DNA from: Alteraquisediminimonas sediminicola
GTDB taxonomy: Bacteria; Pseudomonadota; Alphaproteobacteria; Sphingomonadales; Sphingomonadaceae
Direction: 5' to 3'
Length of the DNA stretch: 64,000 nucleotides
NCBI RefSeq assembly: GCF_019740335.1
Contig: NZ_JAHXZS010000007.1
Location: 62,001 to 126,000, forward strand
Shown here piece after piece: positions 35,245-45,276 of this stretch. Positions within the stretch are counted from its first letter, which is position 1, and the number at the start of each line of letters is the position of its first letter. The notes under the pieces were generated by a model. It searched no databases. It worked only from the letters and a program-made list of their open reading frames with translations, and was not told where the DNA came from. The position numbers were made by a program, and so were the translations under genes.

Positions 35245-37545
35245 TTATTGTGCGCCTCCGGGCTTCAAGAGCATGGAGGTCTTCTTCATTGGTGAGGTGA
35301 CGCGGGGCACGACCGAGAACCGGACGTTAGCCTTAGCTGCCATCTCGGCTTGTCCCTTAGCCACACGGTCAGCGCGGGTGCGGGCAGATGCAGCAGTGAA
35401 TGCGGACAGTGGGATGATGACAGGGGGATGGTACCCCTCGTCATCTACGGGCTGCACAGCTAAGGCCGTTACCCCGTTGCCATCCTTGATCCTGCGAATG
35501 TCGTAGTTGTCCCCATAGGCCCCGTCTGAGTGACCCGCCTTAGTGAGCCACTCGTTGACCACAGCAGGGATAACCTCGTCGGCCTCGTCCTGCTGTAGAT
35601 GCAGGGAGGTACCGAGGTTCTCAGTCCCCTGCCTGTTGGACCAAGCCAGCGGGCCGTACCGTTCAAAGCTGCCGTTCTTCAACGCCTGCTCTTCAAGCTG
35701 TGGGACTAGCTGCTCTGCCGGAACATCGCTGTTCGCGGAGAGGAGGTCCAACTGCCTACCCAATACATTCTGCATAGCGTTGAGGCCCGAGGTGTTCAGG
35801 TTCTTGCGGCTAAAGGGGTTAATCTGGATATTGGTGCCCCAGATCGTGCGGGCGTTCTGGCCAGACACATACTCTGCAATGGCGGTCTTGGCTTCCTTGG
35901 TAGCTGGGGCTGCCTTGGCACCTCCGTAGCGGGAGGGGTCCATAGCCTTAGCAAAGGCAAGCGAGGGGCTCATGGTGGCGGACAGGGACTTGTAGGCCAT
36001 AAGTGGTAAGTACAGGTCCCCTGTATAGGCTGCTGCCATAGCGGGGTTCGCATCGTTGAAGGCCTTGAACCGCTGGAAGCCAGCTTCAAAGTCCTTGTTG
36101 TATTCCGTGCCGATGCTGGCTTCGATGTTGGACTTCAAGCCCGAGCTGACTAGGCCAGAGACCCAGCCATCTGTCTTGTACGCCTGCGTGATCCGCGTCA
36201 GGTTCCCCTGTGCGTAGTCCTGCTGAGCCAGCACATCGTAGTTGTTTCCGGTGCCGATACCGAGAGCGAGGCTCTGCTTAACGCCCCCTGCGCCCCACGC
36301 TGCGCTGATCTGAGCGGCCTTACCAGCGGCGTCTGCTGCTGCCTTGTCCAACTCAAACTTATCACGGGCTGCCTGATCTTCGAGCTGCCACTTACGATCC
36401 TCCTGCCGGGTAAGGGCGGAGTGCACGTTGCTCCATACAGTCTTGCCTTCACCGACAACCTCCTTCCAATCGAAGAGGTCTACGTCGAAGCCCGTCCTGC
36501 GCTTAACCTCGTCGTTGATGGACTTGGCTTCCGCCATTGCATCCTCAGCCGAAATCTTGCCGAACTGCTGCTTGAAGTGCAGCGCGTCGATACGAGGGCC
36601 CATCTCCATAGCCACAGGGGCCATAGCCCGATTGGCGTACTTACCGATGGCATCCTCTAGCTTGACGCGCTTGTCGTCAGGCAGGGTGTTGAGCAGCCCG
36701 CTGTCCTGTATCGCCTTGACCGCGTAGCCATTGCCGCTCTGGGCCGTGTCCAGCAGGAAGGTGGTGAGGGCGGAGTGGTAGCTCTCGGTAGTCATGCCCT
36801 CGGGAGGAGGGAAGATGGAGCCAACGAACTGATTAAGGGACTGCTGGGCTGCCCCAGTGACTTCATCGTCAGGGGAGCTCAGGCCAGCGTTCTGGACTTG
36901 GATAGCCTGCAAGGCCGAGCCCGATGCCCGCCACGCGGAGCTCAGGCTGCGGACAGCTTGGTCCTGCTGATACACGAAGCGGTTCTTTGCCGTGGTCGCC
37001 ATAAGGGGGCCGGTGGCTTGGATGATCCCGCTCTGGATTTGCATGTCCGCCTCATTGTGCCCGGTCATGTGGGTACTGGCGTTCTCTGCAATAGCCCGTG
37101 CGGACTCGTTGGGGTCCATGACTTTCAGGTCATCCTGATTGTCCATGACCCACTGCTGGTGGTCTGCAATAGCCTTCTGGCCAGCGTAGAACTGTGCGCC
37201 CTCCTCGAAGGAGTTGGGGCCGAAGATGCTCTTCAAGCCCTTGTTGGACTTGTCCAGCTCGTCCAGAGCTACGCCTGTCTGGGCCTTGTTGAAGCCTTCA
37301 TAGAAGCGGGCCTTCTGGTGCTTCTGGACGTAGGGCTCAACGATATCGTCAATCATTGCCCCGAAGTTAGTGGGGGCTGCTTGTGTGGGGGCGCTGGATA
37401 AACCAACGCCACCCTGAGATTGTCCGCCAATGACCTGCGCGGAATTGCTCCGACCGCTCAGCCCTGTGTTCGCCTGTGCGGGCGCGTTCGGGGTGAAGGC
37501 GAAGCTATCCTTTGCCTGCTGGCGGGAGTCGTAACCTGTGGCCAT
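35245..37545 (-). CDS. Internal virion protein (T7 gp15-like)
   Basis: 766-residue soluble, helical protein situated between the gp14- and gp16-like genes, matching T7 gp15 (747 residues) in size and place. The first 60 residues are low complexity (Gln/Ser/Gly-rich); later motifs include FYEGFNKAQTGVALDELDKS. It should form part of the inner core and the ejected channel. Assignment rests on order and length more than on motifs. Confidence 0.82.
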   Translation of the reverse strand: MATGYDSRQQAKDSFAFTPNAPAQANTGLSGRSNSAQVIGGQSQGGVGLSSAPTQAAPTNFGAMIDDIVEPYVQKHQKARFYEGFNKAQTGVALDELDKSNKGLKSIFGPNSFEEGAQFYAGQKAIADHQQWVMDNQDDLKVMDPNESARAIAENASTHMTGHNEADMQIQSGIIQATGPLMATTAKNRFVYQQDQAVRSLSSAWRASGSALQAIQVQNAGLSSPDDEVTGAAQQSLNQFVGSIFPPPEGMTTESYHSALTTFLLDTAQSGNGYAVKAIQDSGLLNTLPDDKRVKLEDAIGKYANRAMAPVAMEMGPRIDALHFKQQFGKISAEDAMAEAKSINDEVKRRTGFDVDLFDWKEVVGEGKTVWSNVHSALTRQEDRKWQLEDQAARDKFELDKAAADAAGKAAQISAAWGAGGVKQSLALGIGTGNNYDVLAQQDYAQGNLTRITQAYKTDGWVSGLVSSGLKSNIEASIGTEYNKDFEAGFQRFKAFNDANPAMAAAYTGDLYLPLMAYKSLSATMSPSLAFAKAMDPSRYGGAKAAPATKEAKTAIAEYVSGQNARTIWGTNIQINPFSRKNLNTSGLNAMQNVLGRQLDLLSANSDVPAEQLVPQLEEQALKNGSFERYGPLAWSNRQGTENLGTSLHLQQDEADEVIPAVVNEWLTKAGHSDGAYGDNYDIRRIKDGNGVTALAVQPVDDEGYHPPVIIPLSAFTAASARTRADRVAKGQAEMAAKANVRFSVVPRVTSPMKKTSMLLKPGGAQ

Positions 37546-37557
37546 TGGCCCTCCTTG

Positions 37558-38376
37558 TTAGATATTAAATGGGCTGTTCCGCATGCGGACCTTGATATCC
37601 CCGTCAATCTTCTTGCTGCCGAGAGCCTTGGATTTGGAAGCACTGCTCCATTCCCCGCTACCGACCTTCTGCATGGCACCGAAGCCCGCCTTGACTGCCC
37701 CATCCATCGCTGCCCCTGCTGTTGCAAAGTCCGCGTTGTCTGCTGCGCCCTTGGCGGTCATTAGGCCCGTGCCGATCTTCATGACGGCTTGGCCTGCTGC
37801 TGGCCCACCGAAGTACGTAGCTGCTGCTGCCCCTACGACTGTGGCGATCCCTGCGAAGGAGCCGAGGCCCGGTGCCTTCTTGTGGTCAACGTACTGCTTG
37901 AAGTCCAAGTCAGCGTTGTAGGCGTTAACGTCCATGCTACCGACTGCGTTAGTCATGGTAGCCCCGCGCTGGGCACTGGCGTTGATGTTGTCGCTATTGA
38001 CGCTGCGCTGGGCGTCCTCTTCCTGCATGGCCCGGTTCAATCGCATGGTGTTGTTGTAGGCCTCCACAGAGGAGCCCCCAACGCCTGCGGCTGCTGCCAT
38101 AGCCGTGCTTGCGCCTAGCTCTTCCGCTGCCATGATCCGGGACATAAAGTTCCCCTGAGCAGCAGCGTCTAGGTTGCGGGCGATGTTGCCCGAGATATCA
38201 TTGATCTGACTGCCAGCCGCATCAAGTACCCGTTGGTTCCCGATAGCAGCGGAGCCCCTCTGCAATGCAGAGATGGCCCCGTTCTTCTCGTTACTAGACT
38301 TCTGGGTAATCCGAGCAGCGTCAATCTTGGACTGCTCGATAATGTGGGTGGCACCAGCGTACATCATGGAGCCCAT
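37558..38376 (-). CDS. Internal virion protein (T7 gp14-like)
   Basis: 272 residues, Ala/Gly/Ser-rich, with an N-terminal helical part and hydrophobic segments at about 171-202 (SFAGIATVVGAAAATYFGGP). T7 gp14 is a 196-residue ejection protein that localises to the host outer membrane. Position directly after the tubular B gene supports the identification. Confidence 0.8.
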   Translation of the reverse strand: MGSMMYAGATHIIEQSKIDAARITQKSSNEKNGAISALQRGSAAIGNQRVLDAAGSQINDISGNIARNLDAAAQGNFMSRIMAAEELGASTAMAAAAGVGGSSVEAYNNTMRLNRAMQEEDAQRSVNSDNINASAQRGATMTNAVGSMDVNAYNADLDFKQYVDHKKAPGLGSFAGIATVVGAAAATYFGGPAAGQAVMKIGTGLMTAKGAADNADFATAGAAMDGAVKAGFGAMQKVGSGEWSSASKSKALGSKKIDGDIKVRMRNSPFNI

Positions 38377-38377
38377 G

Positions 38378-40951
38378 TTATACCCTCTGTGTTCTGTTAA
38401 AGTACTGCCCGACCCACTCTACGGCAGTGATGGTCAGAGGTAGCCAAGTCCTAGCCTTGATGCTGTAGGAGCACTGCCTCGTCTCCTTACCGATGTTGCC
38501 ATAGATAGAGGTGGTGACGATTGGTTGGTACCCGATCAGGTTAGAGCTGTCTCCAAGGATACGGCCATTGAAGTCCGTGACGGTCTTGGTTCCCTGCGAG
38601 GAGGTGACGTCGATATAAGCCCCGCCTGTGTCAGCGATGGACACCCGCACCCGGCCAAGCGTCAACCTGCCATCTAGGATAGCGTTGCCTGCCTTGTCCT
38701 TGATGTAAGGGTTCGTTGGGGTGACGAGGGCCTGATAGCCAATACCCACCCAGCCGTCCGTGCCTGTCGTATAGTCCGTCAGGAACTGTGTGAGCCCCGT
38801 GATGGGTGCACCCATGAACGGCCTGTACCCTGTTGAGGTAAACGCGATAGCGGCCTCTGTAGGGTAGTTGTAGGGGTTCACGTAGCTTCCTACCCCGCCA
38901 ATGGCAGAGTACGGTCGCAGGCTATCAAGGTAGGGGTAGGTGGACTTCGAGGTGATAAGGGTGAACTGTTCGCAGGAGACCCACCACTTGTTCGCATTGG
39001 CGTAGTCCTTGCCCTCCTTAATCATGTAGATCAGGAGTCCCGTATCGTCAGGGCTCTTGGTGATCCCGATGACGTGCCCCACCTTCTCGTCCCATGTCCA
39101 CTTGGACCAGCTATCGAACAGGCGCTCGGCATTGCCGGGGCCGTCTAGGTAGCTGTAGGCGTAGAGGGTGGTGCGTGAGGCAGTGGTGCGGAGACCCACG
39201 AACTTCGGGGTATCCAAGGCCACTAGCTGCACAGGCGTACCGCCGATGTAGGTAGAGAGCTGCTGCGACAAGTCCGAGCTCTCTGGCGTGTCTGCCAGAG
39301 CCCCTGCCTGTATCTGGTGCAGGGAGGCCTTACGAGCCGCCCCTTCCCCCTGCTTCTGGGCATAGAACACGAAGTTCCCGGAGCTGATAGGATCAGCGTC
39401 TGTGGCCCCTTCGTGGGCAGTGACGCCTACAATGCTGGCGGTCTTTGGAGTGATAGGCTGCCTACCGCTAACGGTGTACTGCCGGTTCTTGCCGAACAGG
39501 ACTAGGTTGCGGTCATAGGTGACGGAGCTGGATATAATATCATCCTCGGCCCCCAATGAGAACACCTCGATAGGGTCGTCATCTGGCAGGGTTAGGACGG
39601 AGCTACGGAACCAGTCGAAATACTTACCGGGCTTGGAGAACAGGATGATGGTCCCGGAGCCGATGACCAAGCGGTCTTGGAAGCTGCCGAGGTAGTCAAT
39701 GCGGTTCCCGAACAAGGTAGGAAGGGGGTTCGTAAGATCATCGCCAACGGGGTTGGGAGAGAACGTCGGAACCGTGACGCCTGAGAGCGTCTGTAGCTTG
39801 GCAGGGGTGCCCCCGATGTACAGGGTGCCTGCTTCGATAGTCGCGATACAGAAAGCAGTGTTAGGCTGCATCTTGTACCCACTGCTCTCGCGCCAAGCTA
39901 CCTCTGTGACACCAGTAGAGATTCCGTCCTTAGCGTAGGCCTCTAGGTAGAAGGCGTCGAGACTGTTGCTCTTCTGGGGCTTAACCTTGACCACCTTACC
40001 GTGGTAATGGATCACGCTGACCAGATCGGCTGCTAGGATTCCATTGCCTACGCCTCGGATCAGTGAGCCGTCCCCGCCATCCTCTGCCTTGACCTCCACA
40101 TACAGGGAGTTGTCAATCAGGACAGTGGAGTTGTTTACTGAGCAGCCTGTGACCCCTGCTGCCACTAGGGCCAGCCTGAGCTTCTCAGCAATGCTCTCTG
40201 GGGCAATGTCTGCGGCTGCCGTACCGATCCACTTAGTGACCTCGCCGTTGTAGGCGTTGACCCTATCGTTGACCTTCTTCTGGTAGTCTGCATCGGAGGT
40301 CAGGAGGTCCGTGGTATCCAGCAGGGTCGGGTAGCTTGCGCTTACCGTCTTGTAGCTGGCTACGGTAGTGGTCCCGTTGGCCTTCGTCAGGGTGATCTTA
40401 AACGTGCGGGAGTATGCCCCGCCCCTCACCCACACAGCCATCTTCTGCAAGTTAGCAGTGACGTTGTGGCGGGCTGTGCCTGTCCATGTGGGGACGATGG
40501 TATGGCCTGCGAGGAAGAGGAACCTGCCGATGCTGGTAGCAGCGGAGACGCCCCCTGCTACGAGGGTGTCTAGCACGGTGTCTGTGCCTGCGTAGGAGAT
40601 GGGCACAAAGGCCCCGGTGGTCTTGTTGAAGCAGAAGGCGAAGCCCTGTTGTCCTAGGCTCTGGCTGTCTGCATCCGTGCGATAGATAAGATCGTATTCG
40701 ATCCCGGAGATAGAGAAGGAGAAGGGCTTGCTCTGGGCTGTAGCCGTGAGGAGCTTTGTGAAGTGCCCAGCAGCAGCAGCGCCACCAACGGCCTCTGCCT
40801 TCAAGATAGAGCCGTGTCTGCGGGCAAGCCCGTTCACGGGGTCGCTAATCATGTTCTGTTGGGCCGTGTGCTGGCCTGAGCGCCGATCCTGCGGGACCTG
40901 CTCAGATACGCCACGCACTACACTTTCATAGCCCCCTGAGACTTTCGCCAA
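38378..40951 (-). CDS. Tail tubular protein B (T7 gp12-like)
   Basis: 857-residue nozzle protein. The N-terminus GVSEQVPQDRRSGQHTAQQN followed by MISDPVNGLARRHGS is the family signature, and DRLVIGSGTIILFSKPGKYF lies in the beta-propeller region. The start is a TTG at 40951 with AAGGA seven bases upstream. T7 gp12 has 794 residues. It forms the distal tail tube to which fibres attach. Confidence 0.93.
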   Translation of the reverse strand: MAKVSGGYESVVRGVSEQVPQDRRSGQHTAQQNMISDPVNGLARRHGSILKAEAVGGAAAAGHFTKLLTATAQSKPFSFSISGIEYDLIYRTDADSQSLGQQGFAFCFNKTTGAFVPISYAGTDTVLDTLVAGGVSAATSIGRFLFLAGHTIVPTWTGTARHNVTANLQKMAVWVRGGAYSRTFKITLTKANGTTTVASYKTVSASYPTLLDTTDLLTSDADYQKKVNDRVNAYNGEVTKWIGTAAADIAPESIAEKLRLALVAAGVTGCSVNNSTVLIDNSLYVEVKAEDGGDGSLIRGVGNGILAADLVSVIHYHGKVVKVKPQKSNSLDAFYLEAYAKDGISTGVTEVAWRESSGYKMQPNTAFCIATIEAGTLYIGGTPAKLQTLSGVTVPTFSPNPVGDDLTNPLPTLFGNRIDYLGSFQDRLVIGSGTIILFSKPGKYFDWFRSSVLTLPDDDPIEVFSLGAEDDIISSSVTYDRNLVLFGKNRQYTVSGRQPITPKTASIVGVTAHEGATDADPISSGNFVFYAQKQGEGAARKASLHQIQAGALADTPESSDLSQQLSTYIGGTPVQLVALDTPKFVGLRTTASRTTLYAYSYLDGPGNAERLFDSWSKWTWDEKVGHVIGITKSPDDTGLLIYMIKEGKDYANANKWWVSCEQFTLITSKSTYPYLDSLRPYSAIGGVGSYVNPYNYPTEAAIAFTSTGYRPFMGAPITGLTQFLTDYTTGTDGWVGIGYQALVTPTNPYIKDKAGNAILDGRLTLGRVRVSIADTGGAYIDVTSSQGTKTVTDFNGRILGDSSNLIGYQPIVTTSIYGNIGKETRQCSYSIKARTWLPLTITAVEWVGQYFNRTQRV

Positions 40952-40961
40952 TAGGTTGTCC

Positions 40962-41573
40962 TTAGTAGATGGGGAGCCCGCCCGGATTGGGTCGGATACC
41001 GATGTTGTTGAGGAGGTTCGCAGTCGTCGGGCGGCGGATAAGGTTCACGTCCCGGTTGCGAATGTGCTCTGCGTTGAGGGTGATGTAGGCATCCTTGTAC
41101 TCCTGTTGGAGCATGCTGATTGCCGGGGCATCGCCATCGTAGTTGGTCTGGAATTGCAGCTTCGCGGAAGCCGAGATAAATAGCTGGGCCGTCAGCGGGA
41201 GGTCCTCGAAGGCCAGCATGCGGACGAGCTCAACTTGGACGTCTTGGGTAAATACCAAGCGGTCCTCATTGGCTGGGGCATACGGCTTGTAGAGCCTGCG
41301 ACCACGGGCGACGAAGTTAAGGGACCCGTTCACGGGATCAACCTTGATAGTGTCAATGGGGAGCATGATGTTCCCGGTTCCCGCATCAGGGGACAAGGTG
41401 ACGAGCTCCTGATTGAACCACCAAGATTTAGACTGTTCTCGGAAGGAGGCGTTCCGCAGGGCTGCGAGGCAGGCTGGGACTAGATCGTGGTCCTCCTCAA
41501 GCGAGTTAAGCGGGGACTCAGACAGGAGCGCCAACATATCGTTGACGACTGAGAGCTGGGTTAGGAAAGTCAT
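40962..41573 (-). CDS. Tail tubular protein A (T7 gp11-like)
   Basis: 203-residue adaptor between portal and nozzle. The ATG at 41573 is chosen because the capsid terminator lies immediately upstream and GGAG precedes the ATG; an upstream frame to 41606 would run through that terminator. The motif SLEEDHDLVPACLAALRNAS and the late NRDVNLIRRPTTANLLN fit the gp11 family (196 residues in T7). Confidence 0.9.
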   Translation of the reverse strand: MTFLTQLSVVNDMLALLSESPLNSLEEDHDLVPACLAALRNASFREQSKSWWFNQELVTLSPDAGTGNIMLPIDTIKVDPVNGSLNFVARGRRLYKPYAPANEDRLVFTQDVQVELVRMLAFEDLPLTAQLFISASAKLQFQTNYDGDAPAISMLQQEYKDAYITLNAEHIRNRDVNLIRRPTTANLLNNIGIRPNPGGLPIY

Positions 41574-41587
41574 TATGCTCCAAACGC

Positions 41588-41621
41588 AAAAAAGCCCCCG
41601 CCCCAATCAAGGGACGGGGGC
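41588..41621 (-). terminator. Intrinsic terminator after the major capsid gene
   Basis: On the - strand an 11-bp GC-rich stem with one G-U pair, hexaloop TTGATT and six T residues, 21 bases after the capsid stop. It corresponds to T-phi after T7 gene 10, raising capsid over tail gene expression. Confidence 0.9.
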
Positions 41622-41642
41622 GGGGTATGGGTTAGATTAGGC

Positions 41643-42653
41643 TCACGGCAACCAGATCGCACCGGCGTACTCGGCACGGTTCGGGGTGACTGCGTAGGCG
41701 AGATGGCTGTCTACGAACCACGACTTGAAGGTCTTGTCGTAGAACACGTCCGAGGTCAGCGGGATGGTTTCGCCGCTCAACAGAGCCTTGGCCGAGAAGG
41801 CCAGACCTGCCAGCTTGGTGAAGTCACCATCATAGGCGTTGCTGTTCGCAGCGTTCGACAGGAAGTGGCCCGTGACATTCGTGTTAGGAATGTTGTTGGA
41901 GCTGACGACCGGGCAACCGAAGGCCTTGAAGATCATGGTCTGCATGTTGTTGCCGTCCGAGGTGATGTACTCACCGTTGACGATCAACTCAGCATCAGCC
42001 AAGGCGCGGAACTGCGCTGGACGCAAGGCGATGATAACATCGTCCTCACGAGGGCTGACGTCCTTTTCTTCCATCTTGACGAACAAGTCGCCAATAGCGG
42101 AATACATGCGGGCCGGATCAAGTGCATCGCCCGAGGCACCGAGCGTGATGGTCGAGCCACCGAAGTGGCCAGCAGGCTTGCCAGCCGAGCCATTCGAGAA
42201 GCGGCTTTCCGACAGAGCGGCGGCCTTAGCTGCCTGAATAAACATGGACTGGTCGAGGAACTTAGCAATCTTCTTGCCATGCTCCACGCCGATTTCCTTA
42301 CGAGCATCATACGAGCTCTGGAACACTTCCAGCAACGGCAGGACGTTACGAGCCAAGACGACCGTATCAACGGTGATCGAAGCCTTCGCGAAGTCACTCG
42401 GGGTCGCAGCAGGTGCTTCACCCGGTACGAGCTTGCTGAGCGTGGCTTCACCGATAGCGAAGTCCGAAAGGGTCGTGGTGCCCACAACGCGCTTCATGTT
42501 GATCCAACCATCAAGGACTGAGCGGCGGGCAATCGTGCCCTCAACCATGCCAGAGTACTGTTCAACCGCCAGAGCATCAACAGCACCGGCTTGGTTCTGC
42601 TGCATCGGACGGGTGAGATTACCGATTACACCGGCAGACGAGAAAAGAGTCAA
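41643..42653 (-). CDS. Major capsid protein (T7 gp10-like)
   Basis: 336-residue HK97-fold coat protein, close to the 345 of T7 gp10A. The N-terminal arm is followed by DALAVEQYSGMVEGTIARRS and the long spine helix RKEIGVEHGKKIAKFLDQSM. The start is a TTG at 42653 with AAGGA six bases upstream. It follows the scaffold gene and ends before a strong terminator. No -1 frameshift form is evident. Confidence 0.94.
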   Translation of the reverse strand: MTLFSSAGVIGNLTRPMQQNQAGAVDALAVEQYSGMVEGTIARRSVLDGWINMKRVVGTTTLSDFAIGEATLSKLVPGEAPAATPSDFAKASITVDTVVLARNVLPLLEVFQSSYDARKEIGVEHGKKIAKFLDQSMFIQAAKAAALSESRFSNGSAGKPAGHFGGSTITLGASGDALDPARMYSAIGDLFVKMEEKDVSPREDDVIIALRPAQFRALADAELIVNGEYITSDGNNMQTMIFKAFGCPVVSSNNIPNTNVTGHFLSNAANSNAYDGDFTKLAGLAFSAKALLSGETIPLTSDVFYDKTFKSWFVDSHLAYAVTPNRAEYAGAIWLP

Positions 42654-42666
42654 AGGTAGTCCTTAC

Positions 42667-43437
42667 TTAATTTGAGGCGAGACGGCGCTGGTTCAGCGCA
42701 TCGTACTCATGAGAAGAATTGAGATTATGGGAGCCGATCTTCTGCGCGAGTTTCTGTACTGCTTGTGCGTACTCTCGTGCGGTCAGGGGGCCGTTGCTCG
42801 GCTGGGCCGTACCGGCGCTAGGCCGTGCGGTTGCTGAGGCGGGAGTGACTACGGTGCCCGCTGCCGTGTTATAGGCGTTGAGGAGCATCGTGGCTGCTGC
42901 CCGAGCTTGGAGTGGGCCAGCCGCGAACATCGCGTTAATCTCGGCCTTCTCGGAGGGATCAGCATTGGCGGAGGCCCATGCTTGAACTGTTGCCCACTGG
43001 CTATCGCCACCAACAACATCGTGTACAGCCGCAGTGACCGCTGCTTCCGCAGCAGCCATAGCTGTAACTGAGCGTTCCTCGGCCATCTTGGCCAAGGCCA
43101 TCATCTGCTGCCAGCCGACAGCCTTATCGCCCATAGTGGCGAGGTGGGCTTCAAGCAGGGAGAAGTCCCCGTCTGCGGTAGCCAGCATAGCTGGGTGGTT
43201 AGCATCAATCCCGAGCCTGCCAACGAAGGCGAGGGCTACATCGAGACCAGCATCGCCGGTAGGTTCGTATTCAACAAGTACGCCAGCGGGGGCTGCCTCT
43301 ACCACTGGGGTAGGAAGCGGCGCTACTGGTGCTGGGTCAACCGTCAAGCTGATTGGAGTTACGGGAGCAACGCTAACGGGGTCTACTGCGGCTGGTGCCA
43401 CAGGTTCTACCACGGGGGCTGCTACTTGGGTCGTCAT
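42667..43437 (-). CDS. Capsid assembly scaffold protein (T7 gp9-like)
   Basis: 256-residue scaffold. The N-terminal 50 residues are an acidic Pro/Val/Ala-rich segment (VEPVAPAAVDPVSVAPVTP), typical of disordered scaffold N-termini. The C-terminal part is helical and ends with a basic NQRRLASN tail that would contact the coat. ATGA overlap with the portal stop. Identified by order and composition. Confidence 0.85.
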   Translation of the reverse strand: MTTQVAAPVVEPVAPAAVDPVSVAPVTPISLTVDPAPVAPLPTPVVEAAPAGVLVEYEPTGDAGLDVALAFVGRLGIDANHPAMLATADGDFSLLEAHLATMGDKAVGWQQMMALAKMAEERSVTAMAAAEAAVTAAVHDVVGGDSQWATVQAWASANADPSEKAEINAMFAAGPLQARAAATMLLNAYNTAAGTVVTPASATARPSAGTAQPSNGPLTAREYAQAVQKLAQKIGSHNLNSSHEYDALNQRRLASN

Positions 43438-44972
43438 GCGGGTACTTGTCCTTGTTTAGCTTGTTCGACAGCGATGCCTGCGCCTGCGTCTGCGCCAGCC
43501 TGTGAGGCCATCATTTGCTGCTGCTGCGCCATCTGCTGCTGCTGCTCTGTTGCCAGCTCTTCTGGTGATTTCATGTAGGCTGAGACGTCGATGCGACGAG
43601 GTGCGCCTAGGGCTGCGGCAATCTTGGTAGTGTCCAAGCGTTGCAGAAGTTCAGGGGGGAGCTGGGCTACAGCGGCCATATCGGCCAGCCACATTTTGAG
43701 CTCTTCGAGGTCCCCGGTACGAGACAGGGCTTCTAAGCCTGTGACGATGGAGGGGACGAACTGGTTGCCGTCTACGCCTAATCCGATATCCCGCATGAGC
43801 CAGTAGGCCAGCGGAAGTTGCAGATCGACAGCGAGGCGGGAGTATGCGCCACCTAGGGAGGTTTCGAGCTCATTTGCGATGAGCCGGATTTCTTCCTGTG
43901 TGACACGCTCGGCATCCCGGACCATAGTGGAGGCCAGAAGGAAGCCGCGCCCGATACGGGTGACGTACTCCTGAGACATAGCCATAGTGACTTGGAGGTC
44001 CTGAGACTTGCTGCCTTCGAGGAGAACAATGTCGCCCTCGGCCCCCGGAAGGGCTGAGCCGTTCTCGCTCTGCTCAAAGTCCTCTACCCGCGTCATGCCA
44101 GCCGGATTGACTAGCCAACGGAACTCGGATGCGAGGACCGCCCCGATAACTTGGGAGCGGGTAAGCGTGGAGAGGCCAGCGAAGTCCCCCTTGTAATCCT
44201 CAACAAGGCCGGTGCCGTAGTGGGCATCGTCCGAGAGGTCCCATGTAAGGACGCGGAAGGGGAGGTCTTTCTCAGGCCACTTGCCATAGAACTCTTGGCC
44301 TAGCTGGATGGCATCCACCCACTGTACCATTTCATAGTCGCCATCGCGATTGCGAGTTACCCAGCGATAGAGAGTTACCTCCCGATCAGATGCGTACTTG
44401 GCCTTTGCGAACACGGCGTCTTGGACAGCGGGCTCTAGTTCATCGAACTGAACCTTGTCTGCAATGAGGAGCTCTAGGAGCTTCCCGGATGCAGAGCGTC
44501 TAGCAACGTATTTCTTGATCCCGATTACTCGGGCGTCCTCCTCAAGCGTCAGCAGGACGTTGCCTGTAACGATGAGGTGCTTGATTACTTCATATAGCTT
44601 GGGCCGCATGGCCTTGCTGTCGAGGAGCTTAACTGCTGCCTTCTCGGCCTTGGCCAACTGCTGCGCTAAGGCCTCGGTGTCTACGCCTAGGGCTTCGAGC
44701 TCTTTGGCGGTGGATGCGGAAGCGTCTGTACGGAAGAACGGGCGGGATGGTGCGAACCCTGCCAACATGATCTTGTTGGCTAGATGGTTGACTGCCTGCG
44801 CCCCTACTGATTGGAAGTCCCTACTCAGTTCCGAAGAGTTCTGGTCATACCCCTTGGGGAGACAGAGCTTCGGCAGAGTGTAGCTGGCGTACAACTCGCA
44901 ACGGGCAATGAAGCCGTTACGAGCCGCCTCTAGCTGCTGGAACCTCCCGGATGCGGAGGTTGATACTGCCAC
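43434..44972 (-). CDS. Portal (head-tail connector) protein (T7 gp8-like)
   Basis: 512-residue dodecameric portal, near the 536 of T7 gp8. It contains YASYTLPKLCLPKGYDQN and FQSVGAQAVNHLANKIMLAG near the N-terminus, RDAERVTQEEIRLIANELE in the stem region, and a Gln/Met-rich C-terminus. The GTG start follows the stop of the gp7.3-like gene directly, implying coupled translation. Confidence 0.94.
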   Translation of the reverse strand: MAVSTSASGRFQQLEAARNGFIARCELYASYTLPKLCLPKGYDQNSSELSRDFQSVGAQAVNHLANKIMLAGFAPSRPFFRTDASASTAKELEALGVDTEALAQQLAKAEKAAVKLLDSKAMRPKLYEVIKHLIVTGNVLLTLEEDARVIGIKKYVARRSASGKLLELLIADKVQFDELEPAVQDAVFAKAKYASDREVTLYRWVTRNRDGDYEMVQWVDAIQLGQEFYGKWPEKDLPFRVLTWDLSDDAHYGTGLVEDYKGDFAGLSTLTRSQVIGAVLASEFRWLVNPAGMTRVEDFEQSENGSALPGAEGDIVLLEGSKSQDLQVTMAMSQEYVTRIGRGFLLASTMVRDAERVTQEEIRLIANELETSLGGAYSRLAVDLQLPLAYWLMRDIGLGVDGNQFVPSIVTGLEALSRTGDLEELKMWLADMAAVAQLPPELLQRLDTTKIAAALGAPRRIDVSAYMKSPEELATEQQQQMAQQQQMMASQAGADAGAGIAVEQAKQGQVPA

Positions 44973-45275
44973 TTAGATACTAATACCCGCACCATTGGTA
45001 CGGCTCTGGAAAGTAGAGCGGACGGTCTTGCGGCGGCCCGTGGTAGGGTCCAGCTCGGGTGCCGGGGTGTCAGTAGCCAAGGCTACGTCAACCTGCTGCT
45101 GCGGCCTGCTGAGGGACTCAGCCGCCTGTTCCGAAGCCCGCTTCTGTGCAATCTGGGTAGAGAGGGTTTGCAATGCACCCTGCGCCTGTAGGCGATCATT
45201 CGCGGCTTGCATCTCTGCTGCCTTTAGAGTGGCGGCTGCTACTTTTCGAGCAGCCTTCTTTCCACCTCCGCACAT
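44973..45275 (-). CDS. T7 gp7.3-like tail assembly protein
   Basis: 100-residue protein starting at the ATG at 45275, eight bases after AAGGA. A Lys/Ala-rich N-terminus (MCGGGKKAARKVAAATLKAA) and a C-terminal GRRKTVRSTFQSRTNGAGIS resemble T7 gp7.3, which ends in SSGGGINI. In T7 it is a virion protein needed for tail and fibre assembly. It lies immediately before the portal gene, as in T7. Confidence 0.75.
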   Translation of the reverse strand: MCGGGKKAARKVAAATLKAAEMQAANDRLQAQGALQTLSTQIAQKRASEQAAESLSRPQQQVDVALATDTPAPELDPTTGRRKTVRSTFQSRTNGAGISI

Positions 45276-45276
45276 A

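Noticed and set aside
41703-42521. 272-codon frame opposite the major capsid gene
   Set aside because: Antisense shadow of a confidently identified gene with no domain character.
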